In this document: positions 45,856 to 54,100 of the stretch, one piece after another
Numbering within the stretch: position 1 is the stretch's first letter
Layout: each line of letters begins with the position of its first letter
Source of the DNA: Hirsutella rhossiliensis
Lineage: Eukaryota > Ascomycota > Sordariomycetes > Hypocreales > Ophiocordycipitaceae
DNA length: 64,000 nt
Reading direction: 5' to 3'
Assembly (NCBI RefSeq): GCF_020360975.1
Contig: NW_025408684.1
Coordinates: 1,421,711-1,485,710 of the forward strand
The notes under the pieces: generated by a model
Seen by the model: only the letters and a program-made list of their open reading frames with translations
Told to the model about the DNA's origin: nothing
Database searches by the model: none
Position numbers and translations under genes: made by a program

Positions 45856-47675
45856 AGCAGCCGAGAGCGTGTCGATGTGGGTGTGATGTCAGGCGGAAGA
45901 CAAGGTAAGGAGAGGTTGGTTGACATTTCTTATTCATCTTGGAGGCAAACAATGATGGCTTACAAATACATCTATGCAAGTTCCACTTCAAGTATTGTAT
46001 GTAAGTTACTTATGCGTTATTACGTTGGACAAATGGATGTCCACTTGTCTTGTTAAACTTCAGGCCTAGCTGGAAGGGGCATCAAGTTTATCTATGTATT
46101 TGTCTTATAGTATTTGGCGATAGCCTTATTGCCTTGGTCTACAGGCTTGTAGCTCTTTAAGTAGCAAAGGCAAGTGTATACTGGGTTGGCTGCATTTGGC
46201 CTTTCTGTATGGACGGCGAAGGCGAAGGCTTGTTCCTTGGCAGTTTCATTATATGTTACTATCAGGACAAGAAAGGGCCTATAATACGCGTTAGTAACAC
46301 CTCTATTGGGGGTGCCCTCATTTCGCATGGTGTAGCGGTATTTTACCAGCTTGACAGTTACCTATGCTGCCTGTAGAGAGGGAAACAAACAGGCGAAAAG
46401 AGACTCCGTAGCTTTATAGGCTTGTAACGAAAAGTGTAGTGCGAATAGCTTCAATTTGGGGCTATTATGTTGCTTGTGATGTGGTGGGAATAGTCCACTG
46501 CTATAGTTTGTGTCAGCTGCCACCAGCACCTCCATGGCATATAGGGTCCACTTCCAGGTCATCTGTCGGAGTGTCACTTCACTTTTGCCTGCACAACCTA
46601 GTGGTTTCCTCACAGTTTGCAACGTAGGCGCAGGGAATATGCACACCTAAATATGTAGTATCGGCGCTGCGCCTTGACCAGCCACACTTCCCTGCTTTTG
46701 TGTGCGCTTGATAGCGTAAGCTATCTGCTTGTTAATCGAGTCCTAAATTGTGTCAGTTGATGACTTTGTATAAGTCCTCATCCGATTCAATCTAACCGAG
46801 CCGCCTCTGCTGGCACCTTCACTCCTCCCGCACTGCACTATAGAAGGACTTCCTCTTCTCGAGTCGCATCTGGTTCCCAGCTCTATGTCGCTTGGCGGAT
46901 CAGTAAGATTGGAAGGCGTGTTGGCACTTCTGTGTCCACATGGCACGCTGCGGCCATTAACTAGGCCGTAGCTTCCCATGATTTGGCCCACCAAGCGAGG
47001 ACGAGAAATCAGAACTTGGAAAGTATCTACCGTGACGAGCCTCCGACAAAAAAATATCCAGGAGCCAGTCGAAGATAGACAAGCATGTGTAGTGCACTGC
47101 TGCGCTCGAGGCAAATGAGGTCAACAAGCGACTCCAAAGTTGCCTGGGCACATTGAATTTCTGCGAGGAGGGACACTATAAGCAAGCGGGAGAAGATTTT
47201 GCTAGCAGTGAGAATTGCAAGATCTCTCGAGAATTGTGTAGCGACTAGGCAGAGGAATGAACCTGGTCGAGTCAAACTTGCAAAGCATGTATCAATAGGA
47301 ATGAGGGGCATGCCTAGTTTACAGTACTTATAAAGGCACGGACAGGCAAAAGGGCCGAATTATCTCAGGAAGCTAACGGGTCTTGTGGCGGTCAGGGTTT
47401 GACCTGAGAGAATCGATCAGTACCGGGTTAAGGCTTTTCTACGCTGTTAATTGGGATGATGGGATATACCTATGGGCGACGCTAAGCAGCGGTCACGATG
47501 GTATTACCAGCGTGCTCATGATATACGAGATGTCGCAAATAATCTCGACTTTTATATATTTATAAACCCCCTCCTAGGGAATAGAAGCAGGTAACAACAT
47601 CCGTTCCCTAACCCTATTTTCCGCACACCATGAGAGTCGAATGGTGGTAAAGTGTAATGCGTTTTTGTCTCTTTG
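45856..47675. other. Low-GC region without a recognised gene
   Basis: 1.8 kb. Minus-strand frames at 46092-46328 (RNEGTPNRGVTNAYYRPFL and onward) and 46362-46646, and 47027-47311 (SKIFSRLLIVSLLAEIQCAQ and onward), have some protein-like character but no domain I can name; they may be remnants of genes or transposons. They are kept as unassigned. It forms the distal 3' flank of the micro-exon gene. Confidence 0.3.
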
Positions 47676-47862
47676 TTCCTCCAGGCACGAAGTCTGAGCT
47701 ATAACCTCGATTAGCCTAGAACAATCACCTTTAAGCGGCAGTAAGCATTTCCTCACTCTATTCCCTAAGGCATGAAGATCTTGCTTCCTCAACGCAAGTC
47801 GGCGGGCGAGCTAGAAAGTCGTTCGTCTCCCCATTCCTCAAGGCACTTTCTTCCTCAAGGCT
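47676..47862 (-). repeat. Five dispersed copies of a 12-mer in the 3' flank of the micro-exon gene
   Basis: On the plus strand TTCCTCAAGGCA or a one- to two-base variant occurs at 47676-47687, 47761-47772, 47785-47796, 47834-47845 and 47851-47862. On the transcribed (minus) strand this is TGCCTTGAGGAA. All five lie within 212 bp downstream of the stop codon at 47888, that is in the presumed 3' UTR. Possible RNA-binding or processing site cluster; no known motif assigned. Confidence 0.55.
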
Positions 47863-47887
47863 TTCCTAGACCCGCCGACCTACCGTT

Positions 47888-50516
47888 CTATGCGTTACGT
47901 GGCATGCACTACAGTTAAAGCTATATTAGCATTCTTCCAGCAATTGAACACGCTTTCAGTCAGGGGCAAAAACTTACACGCTGAACCCATCAGCTATATC
48001 AGCAATGCTCTAGAATAGCAATAACACCGTATCTATCACGAACTCGGAGGGATAAAACTTACCCCCTAGAGTGGCCAACTCTATTAGCCTATCTCTAGCA
48101 ATCAGACGTCCTATCAGCCACGGGGTAGGAGCTTACAGCCTAGAGTTGCCGGCTGTATTAGCATGTTTGCTAGCAACAAGGCGACCCATTATAGCGCAAA
48201 AACGTACGATCTAGAGTTGCCAACCATATTAGCATTCTAGCAGTAACTAAACATCCGATTAGTTATGCCGAGGGAACTTACAAGCTAGAGTCGCCAGCAA
48301 TATCAGCATGTGGGCAGTATGCTGAATGATGACTTACATACTAAAACCGCCCACTATTAGCATTCGGACAGCAAATAGACAGACTTGTCTCTTAGTAATG
48401 GTAACTTACAACCTATCGTCGCCGGATACATCAGAATTTTGCCGGCTCACAACACCGTGTCAGCAACAGGCGAGAAACTTACATACTAGAAATTCCAACT
48501 ATATTAGCTAGCCGCTAGCAACCAATCGGAGCTATCACGGGGTAGAAACTTACAGCCTGCAGTCGCTAGCTGTATCAGCATTCTTCTAACTGTCAGACGC
48601 CTTGTTAATTTTAAGGTATGAACTTACTCCCTAAAATAGTTAGCTGAGTTAGTGTTCTGCCAGTCATCAAGACGCCCTATAACTTAAGGGGTAGGAACTT
48701 ACTCCCTGGTCGCTTGCTATATTAGCATGCTGCTGGCTATCAGAGGACACGAATGAAGGAGGTAGATTTTACAATCTTTAGTTGTCAGCTACACTAATAT
48801 TCTGCTAGCAGAAAAATCATTGCACGAGGTGGGCGCTTACTGGCTTAAGTTGCAACCATTGTTAGCATGTCGCCAGCAACTAGACACTCTATATTTATCC
48901 TAAGGGTGAAACTTACTTTCTATGGTCGCCAGCTATATCAGCATGTTGCAAGTAATTAGACTGCAGGTGCCTTATTATCGAATAGAACTTACACACTAAT
49001 TTCACAAGTATATTAGTATTCTGCTAACAATTCGAGCGCCCTAGCAGAGCGGATCAACGACTTACTCTCTGAAATAGTCCGCTACATCAGCATGCCACCA
49101 GCAACCTGATAATCTATTAGTTGCAGGCAGGAACTTACGGACTAGATTCACGAGCTATGTTAGTCATTTCTGCCAGCAGTCAGATGCTCTGCCTATCACG
49201 GGAATCTACTTACTCCCTAGAGTTCCCAGTAGTATTAGCATATCGTCAGCAGTCAAGCCTGTCAAGGTCGGACTTACGGGCTAGAATCGCCATCTGTATT
49301 AGTTGGCAGCCAACGGTGTATCCCTTAGGTTATATTCAGAAACTTACGCACTAAAGTCCCGGTTTAATTAGTATGCCGTAAGATATAGCGCCCTAAAGAG
49401 CAATCTCAAGGTACTTACACACTAAGATATACTAACGTTAGTATTTTATCACGGGTAAGACAGTATAGTAAGTGCGGGGCAGGAACTTACGGACTAGAGT
49501 TGCTAGATATATCAGTATGGCACTAGAGATAAGACACCTTGGCACCCTGGGTTAGAACTAACTCTCTATCCGCCAGCTGCATCAGTTTCTGCAAAAATCC
49601 AACCGCCAGTTAGTCGTTTAGTAGGCACTTACAGACTAAAGTTATAGGCCGTATTAGTCACACGCTATCAATGATTTAACCTATCTCCTATCTGATAAGC
49701 TACGGAGTAAGAACATACGGACTAAGCTCGCAAGTTGTGTTAGCATGATGCAAGCTATCTTATATCCTGTCAATCTCAGGGTAAAACATACATACTAGTG
49801 TCGCCGTCTATATTAGTATGCCGCTGGGATGAGATGCCCTAGTCGTATTGGGACAGGAACTTACGCACTACGTTTACAACTAGATTAGCCACGTTTATGA
49901 ATTCAGACGCTCTACTAAATCAAGATTCGATGACTTACTTGCTAATGTCGCCGGCTATGTTAGCGCCTGCTACCCTTTAGACAGCCTACCAAGATAGAGA
50001 GAAGCTTACCCCCTATAGTCGCCAGATACGTCAGTATTAATAACAGTAGTCCGTCGCCGGGCAAGAACTTACTCCCTAAAGTCACACGCTATATCAGCAT
50101 GTGGCTAGCAATCAGCGGACATGTTGGTCACGGGGAGAGAACATACATTCTAAATCGCCGGCTTTATTAGCATTTAGCTTAGTCAGACGTTTTATTAATA
50201 TTCGAGATAGGAGCTTACTTGCTATAGTCCATTTCTATATCAGTATGTCGCTAGCAATAGACGCTCTGTCGGTCACGGGGGTAAGAACATACAAGCTAGA
50301 GTTATTAGCTCTGTTAGCATTCCTCGACCAGACTCCCCGTTGACTATATAGAGGTACTTACACACTAAATGATTCCCGTTTTATTAGTAACGAGAGAGCT
50401 TAATGATGGCTCTTGCTGCACAAATCTTGGTCCTCTAGATATTTGCTTACTTGTTTCGTAGGGCTCGCCACTGCTACTCCGGCTAGGACAGCCAAAAGGG
50501 CAACTATAAACTTCAT
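47888..50516 (-). CDS. Micro-exon gene: secreted six-cysteine (knottin-like) peptide with 34 consecutive 3-nt exons
   Basis: Exon 1 is 50516..50451 (22 codons): Met-Lys, a hydrophobic core and an A-V-A/S-P cleavage site, a textbook signal peptide, ending in phase 0 at a GTAAGC donor. Thirty-four exons of exactly 3 nt follow; their lower coordinates are 50362, 50293, 50219, 50147, 50073, 50010, 49939, 49865, 49792, 49719, 49633, 49563, 49491, 49419, 49348, 49278, 49214, 49139, 49066, 48993, 48917, 48841, 48773, 48703, 48628, 48554, 48483, 48410, 48338, 48282, 48208, 48137, 48063, 47978. The last exon is 47908..47888 (six codons plus TAG). Total 62 residues, 35 introns of 53-86 nt, all phase 0. 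No micro-exon is a stop codon. Cys is encoded by the exons at 50362, 49865, 49419, 49348, 48993 and the last exon, giving C-x6-C-x5-C-C-x4-C-x14-C, close to the inhibitor-cystine-knot pattern. Donors: GTAAGT 23, GTAAGC 5, GTATGT 4, GTTAGT, GTACGT and GTAAAA once each. Acceptors: TAG 29, CAG 4, AAG 2. Branch sites CTAAT, CTGAT or CTAAC lie about 15-20 nt before each AG. The role (effector, antimicrobial or other secreted peptide) is not known. Confidence 0.85.
47909..50450 (-). repeat. Tandem array of 35 related introns, period about 72 bp
   Basis: Read on the minus strand, most units share, in order, a start like GTAAGTTCCTACCCCG, a middle like GTCTGATTGCTAGC, a branch region like GCATGCTAATATAGC and an end like TGGCGACTCTAG. 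The 3 nt between units vary freely (24 different codons or so), while the intron parts are related throughout; first and last introns are the least similar. Identity between units looks around 50-75%, below what RIP normally needs, and the array keeps its CpA dinucleotides, unlike the neighbouring transposons. This is best explained by one founder intron having multiplied (introner-like), or by duplication of an intron-plus-codon module. Confidence 0.88.
50451..50516 (-). other. First exon of the micro-exon gene: signal-peptide exon
   Basis: 22 codons beginning ATG at 50516 with A at position -3. The encoded segment has one Lys after Met, about 15 small or aliphatic residues (Ile, Val, Ala, Leu, Gly), then Ala-Ser-Pro-Thr-Lys-Gln. 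A signal peptidase site after the second Ala of A-V-A is expected. It ends exactly at a codon boundary, the same phase as every other intron of the gene. Confidence 0.85.
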
Positions 50517-50573
50517 GATTGCGAGAAGTATTTGCTGAAGGATACTAAAAATGGATGAGAAGTACTGAAAATT

Positions 50574-50589
50574 GTTAATTATAATTAAC
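50574..50589. promoter_or_regulatory. Perfect 16-bp AT-rich palindrome upstream of the micro-exon gene
   Basis: GTTAATTATAATTAAC is its own reverse complement and sits 58 bp upstream of the start codon at 50516, in the position of a core promoter. It could serve as a TATA-like element or a homodimer binding site. The intervening leader on the minus strand is pyrimidine-rich, as is common near fungal transcription starts. Confidence 0.45.
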
Positions 50590-50926
50590 GAGTCTAACTA
50601 ACTGGCTTCCTACGTAGGGATATCCGTCTACTAAATATAGTCTCTCAACCTCCGTCTGCGAGTCCTTATAGGAAGAAGGTATTAAATCCAAGATTCCCTG
50701 TACGGCTGAATCCGAGTGCATGTCCCTCTTAGCTGTGCTAGATACCTGGTCATTCAGACTACCTATCTTCTGCTCCCGTTTTCCTAGGAAACTCCCTGCT
50801 GTAAGGGTATTTACCCTTGGTGTGGGTCTGGGCATTAGCCTAGACCTTAGCCGACAAGCGTTGCGGGGCAGGGTAGGCCGCACGCATAAACGCGTATTTA
50901 GCAGCAGTGGGCGCGGCGCATAGTTA
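50590..50926. other. Possible old LTR fragment / upstream region of the micro-exon gene
   Basis: A 102-codon minus-strand frame spans 50575-50883 but shows no domain. The segment at 50800-50840 (GTATTTACCCTTGGTGTGGG) has the look of a fungal LTR end, but no second copy is present in the window, so this remains a guess. It is otherwise the distal promoter of the micro-exon gene. Confidence 0.3.
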
Positions 50927-50998
50927 GATCCTACATAGCTTATTATTATAATATAACGGAAGGCACCTACGGCATGACCCTCTGCCTACCCCGTAATA
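50927..50998 (+). mobile_element. Partial gypsy LTR (solo fragment, inverted relative to the nested element)
   Basis: The reverse complement begins TATTACGGGGTAGGCAGAGG and continues with diverged matches to the first 85-90 bp of the 186-bp LTRs at 52435 and 59168 (TATTACGGAGTAGGCAGAGG). It is in the opposite orientation to the full element, so it is an independent older insertion of the same family. It lies about 410 bp upstream of the micro-exon gene start. Confidence 0.75.
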
Positions 50999-51133
50999 GT
51001 ATAAGCTATTATTATATTAGACCCGATATTAGAACCTTAGCAGCACTAGCTAAGGCAGCAGCAGTAGCAGCAGCTACTATAGGAAGAAGCCTAGCACTAA
51101 TAGCTACGGCAATAGGCGGAAGAGCTATACTAG

Positions 51134-51656
51134 TGTAAGAAGGTATGAGCAATAAGCGCAGAATCGGGTAATCGATAACGTAAGCGGAAAGATCGGTCGA
51201 AGGAGTATAGGGTAGGATTTTGTCCGGAATTTATAACGAGCATATAAGGGGCCGAATAATATATTGAAAGAATAGCGTTGCAAAAGATACTTGCGAACTT
51301 GCTTATTCTATCTACTACTCCTAGGGAAATCCTTCGTCTTTTATAGACCATTACTCGCCTACTAGTAGACCAATTAGTCAGCTTTCTAGCACATTCTATA
51401 GTGCTTAAAAAGCTCTATCTATAGTATATCTTCCTAACTTAGTAGGTGGTCTGATTGTGGCGTGATGGTTAACGTAAGACTATGGGTTCTGGCATGAGTA
51501 GTGGATTTAACTAGAATGTTCTATGCCCTACCTATTCTCGTATCGCGGATATCTTCGGAACCGCTAGGCCAAAATAGGCAATAGGGTATCCGTTCTGCTC
51601 GTAATTAACTTATGCATTTTATGCATATTTTTGTTTATAAGGATAGGCTTATCCTA
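51134..51656 (-). mobile_element. Copia-type LTR (left copy)
   Basis: Starts TGTAAGAAGG at 51134 and is matched from there by the right copy at 63528 (TATAAGAAGG) over at least 470 bp, with many C-to-T/G-to-A differences and a few single-base indels. The right end is placed near 51656 by the TAGGAT boundary next to a purine tract (minus strand) and is uncertain. Because the coding strand of the element is minus, this is its 3' LTR. Confidence 0.85.
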
Positions 51657-52434
51657 ACCCGCTTTTCCTAGAGGAAGGTATAGATGTCTAGTAGAGGTCT
51701 TTGTCTTTTAAGGGTTATTCCCTTAGACTATATTATAGAGCCTCTTTTTACTAGCTTATTCTATAAAGCCTCCCTATGCCTATTATTTCTTTATAATAGT
51801 AAAATAGGAATATAAGGGTATATTCTTATAGCCTCCTTTAAAGAGTACTAGGTAAATAGTACTCTTTACTAGTTATTTCTTTTATAGTAGAATTATCCTT
51901 ATTAAGAATAAGGTATATAATAGGAATATAAGGGAAAATTTTAAAACCCTTTCTAGGAAAAACCTTAGTAGGAAAAATCCTAGTTATAGTTATAATTATT
52001 TCTCCTCTTTTAGGTAAACCTTTATAAGGAAAAAGCCTTATAGAGTTATTATTATAGAAACCTTTTAATAAGGAAAAACCTATTTTTATAAGTTGTTTTT
52101 TATTAATAAGAAACCTTTTTAAAGGAAAAACCTATTAGTTATATATAGAGGAAAAGCTAAGAAAGCAAAAGATAGCTAAAAAACCTCTATTAAGGGGATA
52201 TAAGCTTTTCTTTTAAGGCTCTTTTAATTCCCTAAGGGAAAGAAGCCCTCGGAACTTAAAGAATTTTTCTCTTCTTAGTTCCTTAGTAAATATATCGGTA
52301 ATATTATCTTCGGATTTAATATAGAAAATCCGAATCTTCTTTTCCCTAATATTTTCTCGGGTATAGAAGTAAGCAATGTCTATATACTTTGTCTTTTTAT
52401 AAAATTCCGGATTTTTAGCTAATTTAATAGCTAC
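51657..52434 (-). mobile_element. Copia retrotransposon, 3' part of pol (RNase H end) and 3' untranslated region
   Basis: On the minus strand 52430-52260 encodes AIKLAKNPEFYKKTKYIDIA, then YFYTREN, IRIFYIKSEDNITDIFTKEL, the C-terminal RNase H region of Ty1/copia polyproteins. The reading continues across the gypsy insertion to 59354. The 600 bp between this and the LTR are AT-rich, with several imperfect repeats of AAACCTTTTTAAGGAAAAACC type (51955-52140). Confidence 0.85.
52430..52434. repeat. Target-site duplication GCTAC (left) of the nested gypsy element
   Basis: GCTAC immediately precedes the left LTR and is repeated at 59354-59358 immediately after the right LTR. Removing the element and one copy restores the copia frame (..DNEVA-IKLAKNPEF..), proving the insertion point. 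Confidence 0.92.
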
Positions 52435-52620
52435 TATTACGGAGTAGGCAGAGGCGTACGCGTAGGTGCCGTCCGTAGGATAATATTAATAAGCTATGTA
52501 GAGCTCTTCTATACGCGGCTGGCCCGCCCCTATACTTACGGGATCCGGCCCTCCGTACGTAACTATACGGCTTAGGCCGCGGCCTAAGCCTATTACCTAT
52601 AATAGTTAAAGACTCTTATA
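52435..52620 (-). mobile_element. Gypsy LTR, left copy (186 bp)
   Basis: Identical in length and nearly identical in sequence to 59168-59353, differing mainly by C/T and A/G transitions (for example TATTACGG here against TATCACGG on the right). The pair are direct repeats. For the minus-strand element this is the 3' LTR. Confidence 0.93.
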
Positions 52621-54100
52621 TAATGCCCTCCCTCGAGCGCGGCGTAGTGCTGCCCTATTAACGGCTCCCGTATAATTAGGCCCGTGCCGCGGGCTCTTCC
52701 CTGCCCTTTCCCGTTAATAGGGCCGGCCCTACTAGCCCTATTATCCCCGCGCCCGTTAGCCTAGGCAGCCGGGACCTAGCTCTATACTCGTCGGCCGGCT
52801 AACCGTTTAAATAGGGGCGTAACCTATTATATACGCCCCTAGGTAGCCGGCGGCTAGTCCGGACCTACGTAAGCCTTAGGTTGCCCGTCCCCTCTGCCTT
52901 AGGCAGCATCCTCTACTAAGGGGTATATAAGGCGGTATCCCCCCCTTCCCTCTTCCCTTCCTTCTCTCCCTTCTTTAACCGCAGCAGCAGTATTAATAGG
53001 TAAGTTCCGCTCTACCTAGGGCGTTAGTCCGTTCTTAGCTATACGGGCCGCTCTATTAACGTATGCTCGCAGTAGCAGCGGCAGCAGCAACAATAGCCCT
53101 AATAACAATAATAACTCTAACTAGTAAGTTCCGCGCCTTATAGAGCGGGAGGCCGTATTCCGTCGTGCTAACTTCCGCGATAGATATATCCGCCTCTCCC
53201 TCTCCTACCTCCTCCTTCTCGGAGCGTGCGGAGTCGTTCGTCGACGCCGTGCTAGCCGCGGCCGACGACGACTCCGCCGCTGCCGCCGCTCCTGCCCGCG
53301 CCGCTGCTACCGCTCCTACCGCCGCCGCCGCCGCCTCTGCTGCGCTATTCGCTCTCACGTCGCCCCTTAGGGTAACGACGCCGTCCCCGCCGCTACCCGT
53401 AACGCCTGGCCCCTCGGCCCCCGCCTCCGTCTCCGCTACCCCCGTAAGTCCGTAGTTAGGCAAGCGTAATAGACGTTATCCGCTAACCTCCTATAGCATA
53501 AGCGCTAAGTATAGGCCGGCGCCGCCCGCTCGGCCCCCTATATGCGTTGTGCGTCGTAGGAGCTCGACTACTCCGACTAGGCCGGGCGCCGCCGCGGCGG
53601 TAGCTGCTACTAGTGCGCGCGAGCCGGCCGCGCCTATAAGGTGGCGCCTCCCGTCCTACTTACTACGGCGTCGGCTTAGAAGGCCGGCTCGCACGGGTAG
53701 GCGCGGGGGGCTGCTAAGAAGCGCCTTACCGCCGCCGCCGCCGCCTACCGTAACCTCCGCGCCCTTAAGCGATAGGGCCTTACACCTAAGTAAGTCCTAC
53801 TCCTCCGCTCCTATTCCCGCCTCTAACGTCCCCGGCGCTAGGGACACTGCCCCCGTCCCCCTATCGGCGGCCCCCTTGGCCGTGCCCGCCTCCGCTACCG
53901 CCGCTGCCCCTGCCGCCGCCGCTAGCCGCCGCCGCTCTACCCCCGGAGCCGCCGCCGCCGCCGACTAGCTTACGGGCTTAGAGGGCCGCCTTAGCGCCCT
54001 AGAGACCGCCGCCGCCGCTAATAAGAAAGAGGAAGCCGATAAGGACGACGATAACGAAGATAATAATAATAATAACGATAAGGAATAGGCCTAGGTAGTC
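52621..54100 (-). other. GC-rich low-complexity 3' region of the gypsy element
   Basis: Between the integrase/chromo-like part of pol and the 3' LTR there is about 1.4 kb of very CG-rich sequence (GCCGCCGCCGCC, GCGGCGG) with frames on both strands rich in Ala, Ser and Pro. CpG is abundant while CpA is almost absent outside GCA. It is probably the polyprotein C-terminus or an untranslated spacer, not a host gene. Confidence 0.5.

Noticed and set aside
47909..50450. CRISPR-like array or ordinary satellite
   Set aside because: Units are too diverged for direct repeats, there are no constant repeats with unique spacers, and the organism is a eukaryote. The conserved positions are exactly splice donors, branch points and acceptors.
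47909..50450. Ratchet (recursive) splice sites inside one long intron
   Set aside because: Recursive sites have the acceptor directly joined to the donor (AG/GT with zero exon). Here every site has exactly 3 nt between AG and GT, and these 3 nt form a stop-free frame with a cysteine pattern that links the first and last exons.
50575..50883. 102-codon minus-strand frame upstream of the micro-exon gene
   Set aside because: No recognisable domain, atypical codon use, ends in AT-rich sequence; more likely transposon or promoter DNA.
53165..53455. Ala/Ser/Pro-rich open frame on the plus strand
   Set aside because: Low-complexity translation of the CG-rich part of the gypsy element; the opposite frame is equally open and no host protein is recognised.
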